From contig OX388322.1 in assembly GCA_947579605.1 (NCBI GenBank), forward strand, positions 1,922,001 to 1,986,000: a stretch of 64,000 bases of DNA, written 5' to 3'. Source of the DNA: Athripsodes cinereus. Lineage: Eukaryota; Arthropoda; Insecta; Trichoptera; Leptoceridae. Positions 31,750 to 42,236 of this stretch are shown one piece after another. The first letter of the stretch is position 1. The number at the start of each line of letters is the position of its first letter. Below the pieces are notes generated by a model. It was not told where the DNA came from and made no database searches. It saw only the letters and a program-made list of their open reading frames with translations. A program made the translations under genes and the position numbers.

Positions 31750-31985
31750 GATTATCCCGTGGAGTAGCCAATAAAGAATAGGTCTCCCACCCTTTTCAGA
31801 AAGTTTTCAAGTGTCCTGTAAAAGGCATGTGTTTGTAAAACCTCGCATGTAAAACAATTAACATCTACAATGAGGCTATCCTGCTGAATGCCTTTATTTT
31901 TTATGCCTGCATGTTTATTACATGCAATTAGTCCGCCAGCTACCCTATTTGAGGGATATACTGTGATGGTATAGTAGTAGTAGTT
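31750..31985 (+). mobile_element. SINE (family 1), near full length
   Basis: Reads CCCTTTTCAGAAAGTTTTCA, AGTGTCCTGTAAAAGGCA, CTCGCATGTAAAAC, then GCATGTTTATTACATGCA, CCGCCAGCTACCC and TGTGATGGTATAGTAGTAG. The order equals the reverse of 39470-39740. No tRNA-type B box was seen in its head. Confidence 0.75.
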
Positions 31986-32094
31986 TTCTCAACTTGAAAC
32001 ACTTTTGCATAACTTCAACCAATTATACTCCCCTAAGTTCCAATAATCTATCCATTGCTATCAGTTGAAATCTATTGCATAATATATTTTTATT

Positions 32095-32275
32095 TCTAAA
32101 AAGATGTATCTGGATTTTTGTTATAAACCCAAATACAACCTTATACCTACACCTTTCACACAGTAAGCTTTTAGCTTGTGTCGTGAAAGGGGAGTTTGCC
32201 GGCACCTGGGATTGAACCGCGAACATCATGTGCATGAGGCTAAGACTCTACCTCCAGGCTACCAATGAACTCAAT
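32095..32275 (-). mobile_element. tRNA-derived SINE (family 3), near full length
   Basis: The reverse strand runs from GGTAGCCTGGAGGTAGAGTC through the B-box-like GGTTCAATCCC, CCGGCAAACTCCCCTTTCAC and a stem-loop (AAGCTAAAAGCTTACTG, GTGAAAGG) to GTTGTATTTGGGTTTATAAC. Copies at 37268-37436 (reverse) and 61848-61995 (forward). Confidence 0.8.
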
Positions 32276-32595
32276 ATATTTGATACAATAGATTTTAACT
32301 GATAGTAATAAATAGATAGATTATTGAAACTATCTATTTGTATCTCAGATTTTCATTTGGGAACTATGGCTTTTTCACTAACAGTCTTTTCATCACAAGA
32401 ATACTTTTACCACAAGAGCATTATTGTTTCATAGTTCCAGTCCATACCTCGTACGAGAGACACACCACTGGTATATACAAACCAATAAAATATTATAATT
32501 TTTAGTCGGACATGCTCACAATATTGTTGTATAAACTGTTCAATTTATTGTCATTTCAATTATACAACTGATTTAGCACTGAATTGGTAAATAAC

Positions 32596-32738
32596 CGCGT
32601 CCACACAGCGGGATGAAAACGTCAATCAATTTTCAATCATTTGATAACGAATCCATTCGAATATTTCTTCGGAGAATGCTCCGCATTATCACTGAATGAT
32701 TGATTGACGTTTTCATCCAACTGTGTGGACGTGGCTTA
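32596..32738. mobile_element. Foldback MITE, 142 bp
   Basis: GCGTCCACACAGCGGGATGA, AAACGTCAATCAATTTTCA at the left is mirrored by TGAATGATTGATTGACGTTT, TCATCCAACTGTGTGGACGT at the right. A secondary small palindrome (CTTCGGAGAATGCTCCG) sits in the spacer. The outer flanks resemble TTAA-type targets (ATAACC / GGCTTAA), but not exactly. Confidence 0.7.
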
Positions 32739-32739
32739 A

Positions 32740-34690
32740 GGAAATTGTCAATGGAATTTGAGGTATCTTGCTAAAGTGATAGCAGTGAAAGAATTCAAAT
32801 TACTCTAATGGTACTTTTTTTTTTAAATTTTAATTTAAAGTATGTAAAAAACACAAATGGTTTAAGTTTTAATAATTGAGTGACCTGATTTCGACTAACA
32901 AAATAATCATCAAAAGTTACTTTTTTATTAATATATTTTTACAATATATTAACAGCGGTACTCACAAATAAAGGATAAATAACATTTATTTCAAATTTTA
33001 GGCCTGACTAAATGATTACTTATTCACTAATAAAGATTAGCACTGTTGCAACTTTGTGCCTGATTTTTTCATATAATAAAATAAAATAATTTTTTTAATT
33101 TATCTTTTGGGTTAATTGGAAAAGATTGCGACTTTAGGATAAATTCCCCATCTTTATATTTATTTCTTTACATAAGCGGCAAAACCTTTTACAACAGAGA
33201 TTATTGTAAAATTAGATTATCGTGGTTAGATGGAAGAAATCATTATACATATAGTGATAATCTCGCTACTGCATGTCACCACATTTTTTTCGTATGTAAA
33301 CTGTGTTGTTGTTTTCATTATGTGAATGATGTGCAAGAAGAATAAAATAAATTAATTAATTGACAACCATTAGTTCAAAAATTATAAATTAAAAAACACA
33401 AAGAAACAAGACATCAAGATAGACAAAAATAACACCTAGAAACTTATCTTGCACACAAACTGCAATTATTTTACGTTTATCGTAATGATTTTAATTCTAC
33501 GACAAGGTGCAATTATTCAGTTCAAAATTATTGAATTTTAACAACTCTGTGAATGTCGAAATATCAGAAAAATTTTAATCTTCATTGTTAAAAAAACATT
33601 GTACATTCTTTTTATATAATATAATTTGCTGCACATATTTGTATAGCTGAACTATTACTGAATAATTATATCTCTTTATTGTTGTAATAAAACATATGTA
33701 CAATAGACGTGCTTATTGCCTGGAGGCAATCTCTTCCAGCAAACATTTATATAAATGTGACATTGTTTCGCAAGAAGAAGAGAGAATTAAAAATTAATTA
33801 TACTATAAATAAGTATTATATTGTAAAATCTAATATTATCTATCTCATAGATCTAATAATGAATGTATGTATGTTGGGTGATTTGTTCGGCGTCGTTTAT
33901 TAGTGTATCCATCTCAAGGGCTTAGAAAACTCTGTTGGAAAAACGATCTCTTCAGTTTGGTTCTAAACAGTGTTAAGGGCTATTAATAAACACGTAATCC
34001 CGTTATTTTAATGTGCCCTTAGATCTTCTTAATCTGAAGTCTACCCTAAATCAACTAGTTTTATCTCTTGCGTCCAAAAACTTTCAATCTATCGCAACTA
34101 TTTTATATTGCAACTTATGGATAACATAACATAACATGTATAGACATTTCACACAGATCGAGCTAGTCCCAAACTGAAAAAGGAATCTTGTATTATGGTG
34201 TTGTTTTATCATTTCTGTCAACCGCAAGTTTTCAAATGTCCTGTACAAAGACAGGCATTCTTTGTTGTTGTAAGACATTTAACATCTTAATTCAGTGATA
34301 ACATATGTCATCCATTCTAAATGTCTTAGAACTGTTTTTGGCAAGAAGAAGACGATTTGCATGCTTATTATTTGCAGTTCGACTGCTGATGATATGAATG
34401 AATGACTGAATGTTATCATTTTATCAAAATTGGAAATTGATTGATCCAATTTTTATTTTTTATTTTATTGTAACAGAGTCATACAGTTTATCTCACAATA
34501 TAATAGAACAACAATTTTTTTGATGATAATTATAAAAATACTTACTTGTAAAGGCTGATGGATGTCGATGAGGGTAATTCTATCTGATCCTTTCATTTTC
34601 ATATAAAAAGTTGTTTTTAATAAAAATTTATGGGATATAAAATACATAATTTATCAAATTAGGGTAAACATCAGTTTATTAAATTTGGGT
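32740..34690. other. AT-rich stretch without genes
   Basis: Holds a degraded LINE 3' end near 33115-33175 (GGGTTAATTGGAAAAGATTG), a CR1-like 3' tail in reverse at 33880-33965 (GGCGTCGTTTATTAGTGTAT, CCATCTCAAGGGC) and a family 1 SINE piece at 34215-34380. No supported gene. Confidence 0.5.
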
Positions 34691-34825
34691 TAGTTGAGTG
34701 AGATCACGCCTTTGCGATAAATTCTCCCTCTGTATATTGATTGTATCTAACTTGAATGTATACCTTCTATAGAATTGTTTGTAATCAATGTACAGTAAAG
34801 AATGAATAAATAAATAAATAAAGAT
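34690..34825 (+). mobile_element. LINE 3' end with AATA tail
   Basis: GGTTAGTTGAGTGAGATCAC, CGCCTTTGCGATAAATTCTC, CCTCTGTATATTGA, then CAATGTACAGTAAAGAATGA and (ATAA)n. The same untranslated tail occurs at 41365-41515, 42095-42220, 58130-58245 and 63430-63600. It resembles CR1/Zenon-type LINE tails common in Lepidoptera (from memory). Confidence 0.65.
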
Positions 34826-35334
34826 CACACTAAGGGCACACTGAAATGTAGGCCCTTATACACATTTGATTTTTATAAGATTTGTATCGCCTGTTTCTGA
34901 CCTGTACTCCTGGGAGGAGCGTTAAGGGACGAGATTAGATTAAATTAACGTCTAATACTCATCAATACAAATCTAATAAACAACTAAAGATGTAAAAAGC
35001 ATAATTAAACATATTTAAAAAGCCTATCGGAGTTAGTTCTATGTATTGATTACTTTTTAGGATAATTATTAAGATAAAAATGTAGATGTGTATTGTAAAG
35101 TGCTTATTATTATTAATTTTTCAATATGTTTTTTTATTAAATATATTTTTTTTATTTAGTAAAAATTTTACTATAGATTTATTTTCGTTTCTTATATTAT
35201 TGACTTAGTTATGTAACAAATTTATGGAACAAATCTGTCATTCAAATCTAAAAATTACATTTTGCTTTGGTAAAGTAATTGAGCAACGAAATCTAACCAA
35301 TCATCCATAATTTTATATATTTATTTATTTACTA

Positions 35335-35629
35335 TTTCACATTTTTCACTTTGAGTGATCGTCAAAGACGAATTATTGAAAGTGAAAAGTGTGAATCAAC
35401 GTTTCATCCTCCGTGATCACTCTGAATTACAGATGAAGCTATTACCACCCGACTATTTTTGATGAAAGCTTGTTTCACTGAAACAACGTTAATATTTTTA
35501 TCCCATTATTTGTCCTTATTCTCTATGATTTAGTGTCAAATGTCAGAATCATAGACAATAGACAATTCTGCTTTATAAACATTTTTTTCCTATTATTTGT
35601 CTTTATTCTCTATGAACTAGAATCAAATG
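35335..35629 (+). mobile_element. MITE-like repeat, third copy, split by a hAT element
   Basis: Matches the copies at 4295 and 11030 (GAAAAGTGTGAATCAACGTT, GTGATCACTC, ACCACCCGA, TATTCTCTATGA). It breaks off at ATCAAATG and resumes at 36669 with ATCAAATGTCAGAATCATGA, so the element between was inserted into it. Confidence 0.7.
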
Positions 35630-36668
35630 TAGTCATGGGTAACAGATCACTTTGAGGCGACCCGACCCGTTCGGGTCCACTGATAGCAGTGAGCCGAACA
35701 TATGATTCGGGTCACGGGTCTTTCCGGTTACAACCCAGATCTTTGTCTTTAGCTCGGACCCGTTTCCGCTGTAGGTACATACACGGGTCGCGGGTCTTTC
35801 CGGTTGCAGCATATACCTGTGTCTACGGGTCGGAGCTGTTTCCGGTGTTGATAGCTTATTGTCTATGATCCACTATGTCTTTCATACGGTATGGAGATTT
35901 TTACACTTAATATCTGAACGGAGTACTCAAAAATTATAAGAATAATAATAATGACATTTATTGGCCATAAAACATTTATTTATTTACATAACAAACAGCT
36001 GTATCAGCCTTTACAAATAATACAAATTAAAAAAAACAGTCAAGAGAAATAATGCATAAACAAAGAAAAACAATATAAATAAAGGAAAAAAAACAACATA
36101 CTACCAATTAATTTCAATTAGGAAAATACTTTTTATTGTGAACTGTGCAAAGGTTTAGTTGAAATAAATAGTGGATAAGCTATTGATTAAAGGTAAACAT
36201 TTTATATGAAAAAGTATTGGTTTCATAATATGTTTCGTCATGATATTTTTTTGTGAAATATTTTGTGTTTGTGTATTGTAGTATTATTTTGTGAAAAATG
36301 TTTTTAGAGACTAGCAAAACTTTGCGATACTTTCCAGCAATAAAACACAATATATTATTAGAATACGGATTTGTATGTATGGGAAGCGGCGTGATGGTAT
36401 GTATGTATGTATGGGTAAGTACAAACGGTCATTCTATTCAATTTGTGAACAAAACATACAGAACTTACGTGTCATCCGCTTAAACGGATCCTACATGTCA
36501 TCGTCTCAAACAGATCTTTTGGGTCATCGGGTCCTCACAGATCCTACGGGTCTCCGCTCAAACAGATCATTAGGACCCGTAAGATCCGTAGGTGATCTGT
36601 AGACCCGCGGGTCAATTTGGGAGGACCCGAACATTTGACTCGGGTCGGATCTGTGTTACACATGACTA
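35630..36668. mobile_element. hAT-like non-autonomous element with 8-bp target duplication
   Basis: The inverted ends are TAGTCATGGGTAACAGATC and GATCTGTGTTACACATGACTA with small differences. ATCAAATG stands directly outside both ends (35622-35629 and 36669-36676), the 8-bp duplication expected of hAT. Both ends are unusually GC-rich, packed with CGGGTC / GACCCG motifs in both orientations, which suggests subterminal transposase-binding arrays. The middle (35930-36300) is ordinary AT-rich sequence without transposase. Confidence 0.85.
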
Positions 36669-36949
36669 ATCAAATGTCAGAATCATGAACAAAACTGGCA
36701 CACTGTTGTGCGCTTACGAGAAATTCATTAATTTATTGTTTTAAATAGCTATTGTATTACATTACTTTTTTTACGAAAATAGGTTCATAAATATTCAGTG
36801 ATGAGGTTTTTTTTTTTTGAAATTTTATTTTTTTATTTTATTTTTATTTTATAGTTTACGCAAACATACAGTTATTACAATACATAGGTACCTAATACAA
36901 ATAGATAAAAAAATCGGCACACAAACCGAGGTTTGCCACACATCCTAAA

Positions 36950-37045
36950 TGTTTTTAGTTTTTTTGTTGGCACGATGAGAACAGTTTGCATGTTTATTAC
37001 ATGCACCTAATCTGCTGGCTATCTCATTTGTGTGATATGCCTAAT
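36950..37045 (+). mobile_element. SINE (family 1), 3' part, decayed
   Basis: TTGGCACGATGAGAACAGTT, TGCATGTTTATTACATGCAC and CTGCTGGCTATCTCATTTGT match the SINE at 31750-31985. Confidence 0.6.
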
Positions 37046-37267
37046 GAAATGAAATACATTGCTTAAAAATGACATTTCTCAACATAGTGTTGTTGCCCTG
37101 TGACATACAAATATAATATTTACTCCATAAAATTAGTCCATTATTGTTAGTTAATAACATTTAAAATAAATGTGTCGCTGAGTTTCAAAATTCGCTATAC
37201 TTAGCACATTTTTGTGATTCGGAGAAATTCAATAAAAACTTATTCTTTTTTTTTTAAAAAAAAGATA

Positions 37268-37436
37268 TAATATCTGGGTTTTGTTAGAAACCCAAATACA
37301 ACCTTATACACCTTTCACAGTAAGCTAAAAGCTTGTGTCGTGAAAGGGGAGTTTGCCGGCACCTGGCATCGAACCACGGACCCCTTGTTCACGAGGCCGA
37401 GACTCTACCTCCAGGCTACCGATGAACTATTATACA
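37268..37436 (-). mobile_element. tRNA-derived SINE (family 3), near full length
   Basis: The reverse strand starts GGTAGCCTGGAGGTAGAGTC, TCGGCCTCGTGAACAAGG, followed by a B-box variant (GGTTCGATGCC), the CTCCCCTTTCAC stem and the TATTTGGGTTT end. Confidence 0.8.
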
Positions 37437-37619
37437 AGTATTAAATGTTACTTTCCTGAAGTCAAACAAGTTTGTTAATTATAAGACCGTTACAACAGTT
37501 CAATTTCAAATAAATTCTGCTATTGAATAAAAATAAACTTCATTTTGTAAACATAAAAATACCTAACTCCTATTGGTCGGTCGAGTTATAGAGAATATTC
37601 AAAAAGACACATAAAGATA

Positions 37620-38040
37620 TATAATAATAATAATAACTAGACAATTTATAGTGCGCCGTTTTGTGGAATATATTCACTTCAAGGGCGCATCCTAAAATAT
37701 CGTGTTTATACCTGTGATTGAAGCCTGATACATATAGTACATAAATATTAATAACCATATAATAAAAACTATACATATATAAATAACAATAAGTTGTACA
37801 ATTTATATCATTTATATGATATACCAAACAAGTGTGTCTTTAATCGACTCATGAACAGATCAAGAGACTGTGTCTTACGCACTTGTTCAGGAAGATCATT
37901 CCACATGGATGGTCCAGCCGAGCTGAACGTCATCATTTTATTATATTTTTTTTTGTACAAATGGTGAGTGTTTTGAAAGAAACAATTTTGTGCGGTTATA
38001 GAATATTTAATATGACATGTATAACTCAATTTTTGTAAAA
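37620..38040 (-). mobile_element. CR1-like LINE 3' fragment
   Basis: The reverse strand encodes FSSAGPSMWNDLPEQVRKTQ, then SLDLFMSRLKTHLFG and a stop, the hallmark C-terminus of CR1/Jockey-type ORF2 (SGP-WN-LP...LK-HLF). About 100 bp on come TGCGCCCTTGAAGTG, CCACAAAACGGCGC and an (ATT)n tail. This links the tail motif to a coding end and explains the loose copies at 2670, 23190, 59125 and 60215. Confidence 0.8.
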
Positions 38041-38044
38041 ATGT

Positions 38045-39470
38045 GTTATAGCGGATTTCAAACTCGGCGACACAAATCTTGATTGTGATGAATAATAAAT
38101 ATATAATATTTTTAGGTATTTGATAAACACCAACTTGTATATTATTGTTTAGTAGCATATAATGAAATTTATATCATTGTATTGATTAATTTAAAATATA
38201 AAATTAACGCTGTTTTTGTTTCACAAAAGTGATTTAATTTAATTTAATTCACAACGTATACCACAAACACGCCTAGCGCTTTCACCAACGAATTGGCATC
38301 ATCAGGACCGAGTATAAAACTAACAGAGAAATAATGATCTATATATACATAAAAGTATTAATGGATGTTAGGTGGGGGTGTTTTGGTAGCAAGCAATCGG
38401 AGATTGAAGGAATTTAGTTATCAATAATATCAGCTTTGAGTTGAATTTCTTTAAACAATTTTTTTTTAAAATGCCTACTGTAGTGATCCAGTGGGGAAAA
38501 TAGATTTGAATAGTATTTAAGGAAGTGAAAATAAATGCAAAATTTGGAAATTATTGACAAATATCTGAGTCAAAAATTCTTAATAAATTACTATCCTTTG
38601 GTTTATTTGCTTTATATGCAAAACACTAACAATTCACTTTATCACTATGTAAAGAGATTTAGGCCCAGTATTTCAATGTGTTCTTGGGTGACGTTAATCA
38701 GCCTGAGCTAGCCCTTAATTTGGTTAAATTTAGTTTTGAATTCAGTATGCTTCAATATTTCACAACTCTCTCTCTCCCTTCAGTTGTTTCCCCAATCCTG
38801 GGCGTAATCTCCGGATAGCCCTTCGCAGACAATCCTGCGCCATCCTTTTCTGTCCTCAACCGAGTGTACTGCATCATAAATTGACGGGGTTACAGCCTAC
38901 TTGATTTGATCAGTCCAATGCATTGTAATCTAGCCTCTAGGTCTTCGATCATGCATGGTAGTTTTTCGATACTCTCATCTCCTTTACGTGCAATGTGTTC
39001 AAAAACTGCAGATTTTTTTGGGAACAGATTACAAAAAGAATGTTCGTGTTTTTCAACTATTTTAAGCCAAAATATAAGAGGCAAGAAGTTAATGGATGTA
39101 AAGCAAATTTAACCAAATTAGCTAGCAGTCACCCTAAACTCACATTGCAGCATTGGGCCTTAATTTTAAAATACTTATATTACAATGTTACTTATTGTAA
39201 ATGAATAAACCTACTTAATTAAATATTGTAATTATAAATTATATAAATAAATAAATAAAATATGAAGCACTTGGTGTGACAATTACTATATATATATTAT
39301 TATTATTATGTTGTTTAAAAATATATATTTAATTTTAAATTGGAGTTTTCTTGTGGATACAATGTTCCAAAAGTCTTTATCGAGTTGAGAACAATTGCGC
39401 TAACTTCTCAAGAATATCCGTAGCAAAAGAGGGCAGATCTATAAGTCCGACCCTGACCCAAGGATCATTT
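38045..39470. other. Stretch without genes
   Basis: A repeat-like piece at 38200-38330 (GCGCTTTCACCAACGAATTG, GCATCATCAGGACCGAG). GC-richer, LINE-like but unassigned sequence at 38760-39020. The rest is AT-rich with an (AAAT)n run near 39240. No supported gene. Confidence 0.4.
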
Positions 39471-39740
39471 TCTACTACTACTACTACTACACCATCACGC
39501 ATATCCCGCAAGTCAGGCAGCCAGCAGATCAGCTGCATGTAATAAACATGTGGAATGTCTTCTCTGTGTCAACAAAAAATGAAGACATTCAGGATGTGTG
39601 GCAAACCTCATCCCTGAATTTGAGATGTATGGTGCCTTTATTTTTTCGTACACCTGCCTTTGACAGGACACTCAAAAACTTACTGAAAAGAATGAGGGAC
39701 CAATTCTTTGCTTGGTGCTCCATGGCTTTTTTACAATGAT
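39470..39740 (-). mobile_element. SINE (family 1), full length
   Basis: The most complete copy. The reverse strand runs from GCCATGGAGCACCAAGCAAA, CTTTTCAGTAAGTTTTTGAG, TGTCCTGTCAAAGGCAGGTG, through GAATGTCTTCATTTTT and GTTTATTACATGCAGCTGAT to GATATGC-like sequence and (TAG)n. About 270 bp. Confidence 0.8.
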
Positions 39741-39779
39741 CATTTTCTACAATAAGTTGAACCCAGTTTGAGAATTATA

Positions 39780-39945
39780 TTGATGATCATAGTTGTATTT
39801 ATTTATTTTCAAACAGCCATTCACCCGCTCTGAATGTGCATTTTTTTTCTTTGCACAAAGAGGACAATCTGCATGTTTTTAGTACATACAGGTAATCCGC
39901 AGGCTACCCCCTCATTTATGGAATATGTCGTGATGGTATAGTAGG
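39780..39945 (+). mobile_element. SINE (family 1), 3' part
   Basis: GCACAAAGAGGACAATCTGC, ATGTTTTTAGTACATACAGG, CGCAGGCTACCCCCTCATTT and CGTGATGGTATAGTAGG follow the family 1 order. Confidence 0.7.
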
Positions 39946-40076
39946 GGGGATTTTCCAAAAAAGTGAGCATTTAAAAAGAAAACATGAATGTTTTAATAAA
40001 TTTATCAATTTTGATAACAAAAACCAGAAATGTATCCAGTATTTCTATGGTTATAGGTGTGAGGTGTTGGAAGGAT

Positions 40077-40723
40077 TAGTGGCTTAACTACAGGGTGGCA
40101 GGGCTTACAAAATGCCACGGGCCCCCCACCCGATGGGGGCCCTCGGTTCGAGAGGCCAGGAGCTCAGAAGTAACCTAACATTAACAAAATTTAGTAAAAA
40201 TTATATTTTTTTATACAAGCACCTACTTAAAGTCAATTAAAGTTAGACACAACTAAGGACCATATATTATACAAATACAAATAAATTATTAAGATTTAAA
40301 CGCATTCATAAGAAAAGGATGTTGATCAATTTTCATCCATTGGTATTTGGTTGTTTCTGGTCCTTCCTTAAAAGGCAAATTTTATTATTCTCTAAAAACT
40401 ATTTTCTCTCTGACGATTTAATAACATTTAGAGACTGTTTTTGGCACAAATCTATGCCCAAGTGAAAAAATATTGATTGTTTCATTTTTTGTCGCAGTAA
40501 TTTGATGGCACTGGCGAGCTATCAATGCACGATGTTAGGGGAATCCCAGATTTCTATTTTTTTTTTTTTAGATACGGAGAGCTCTATTACGCAGTACTCA
40601 TTTTTTATTCGGTTGCTATGACAATATTGGTCATTTGTATCTTTGTGATGGGACAATTTTTACTGGGGGGGGGGGGATCCAATGAATTTGCCCCGGGCCT
40701 CAGATGATATAGTCACGCCACTG
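40077..40723. mobile_element. hAT-like non-autonomous element with 8-bp target duplication
   Basis: The left end TAGTGGCTTAACTA and right end TAGTCACGCCACTG are imperfect inverted repeats of the CAGTGGCGT type. GGAAGGAT stands directly outside both (40069-40076 and 40724-40731). A G/C-rich segment follows the left end (GGGCCCCCCACCC) and is echoed near the right (GGGGGGG, CCCCGGGCC). No transposase. A lone end of the same type (CCAGTGGCGTAGTCAC) is at about 46298. Confidence 0.8.
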
Positions 40724-41009
40724 GGAAGGATATAGATTATAGATATCTATAGCTGATTACCACCTGCAGTCTTGTTTAGTATTATTTGTATTGATTTATG
40801 TGTTGTGTAGAGCTGTATATAGTTTGTTATTATTATTCCTTACCGCGGCTCTGCTGGTCTGCTCGCCTGTAATTGATTTTTAATTTATTGCCTCGGACGT
40901 GTTGATAGTGGAGTATTGGAGTGCTTTATAGAAATAATATTATACTTAATAACTTTGATAATAAATAATTTGATATAGGTACAATTCTAATACAATATGT
41001 ATCTCCTAA

Positions 41010-41693
41010 CATGGGTGTACAAATAAAGCGGAGGGGTGAGACAAAAGAGGTATCTGCCCCCCCTCCTCTTCTCAAAGGATCGCGAAAATACTAAGAAAGT
41101 AGGCATAATTAGTTTTAAAAATTTGGAAAATTGGCTTCAATAAAAAATCAATATTGTCTTAGAATCCCAATGTAGATGAGCTCTGTCCCGTTGTCTAGAT
41201 TAGAAGTTAAGATAAAAACACTAAATAGTGATCATGAAAAGTCACGGCGTCTTTAAGATGGTCACGGATCATTACACGGCGCCATATATAAATTTTCCTT
41301 ATTAATATCGAAGCTAAAATCTCTACCCCTAGAAATTAGACTAAATTTTAGACTAAACTATGAGTTAGGTAATTGGAAGTCGGAAGTGATCGCGCCTTTG
41401 CGATAAACTCGTTCTCTGTAAATTAATTAATTGAATTTAAATGCATTACTGTACAAAATTGTATGCATTGTGTTAAAATTATAGTAAAGAATGAATGAAT
41501 GAAATAAATAAATTTAATGTGGCTCTTGAATTGTTATATAAAATCGAGAAAAACGTGAAACACTTCAAATCCCTATACCAATATGAAAATTTGATAATTG
41601 AGACTAAAAAATCCACACATTGATAGTTGCAATAATAAAAAAAAATTGCTACGCTGATCCCCTTCCCTAGAGAAATTTGTGTATACGCCCATG
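41010..41693. mobile_element. hAT-like element with near-matching 8-bp flanks, carrying a LINE tail
   Basis: CATGGGTGTACA at the left and TGTATACGCCCATG at the right are imperfect inverted ends. The flanks are TCTCCTAA and TCTACTAA (7 of 8). A LINE 3' end (41365-41515, GCGATAAACTCG and AATGAATGAA tail) is nested inside. A related, more decayed element spans about 43820-44693. Confidence 0.7.
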
Positions 41694-42094
41694 TCTACTA
41701 ATTTACGGAACGACGTGTGGAAGAAATGGTGTAATGTGTAGAAAGTTTCAAATTATGTTATTTGAAATAAGTAAGTAGAAAAAAGTATACGAATCCTAAA
41801 GAAGTCACTCGGTGATGTTATATACAATTTACGCTATCTAATTCAAATTTTATGCTATCTTCTTTAAAAATCAGTACATCATCTAGCGTTTTTGCGCTCC
41901 AACTAGAACTTTGTCTCAATTTCCCAAACAAAAGTGGGTGCTAAAAAGCAAATTTTTATTCACTGTTTAGTCAATATATTATTATATGTCATATTGATCT
42001 AATAACTGACCCTTTTAGCAACCACTTTTGTATGGGAATTCGAGACGAAGTTTGACAGTTGGAACGCAAAAACGTCAGATAACGTCTCACTTTA

Positions 42095-42220
42095 AGCGTA
42101 CAGAATGAACTCGCGCCTTTGTGATAAACTCGCCCTCTATATATTGATTGTATCTAACTTGAATGTTTACCTTTTATATAATTGTTTACAATCAATGTAC
42201 AGTAAAGAATGAATAAATAA
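42095..42220 (+). mobile_element. LINE 3' end with AATA tail
   Basis: CGCGCCTTTGTGATAAACTC, GCCCTCTATATATTGATTGT, then CAATGTACAGTAAAGAATGA and AATAA. It ends just before the Penelope-like insertion. Confidence 0.65.
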
Positions 42221-42236
42221 GGATACAGACGTAGAT

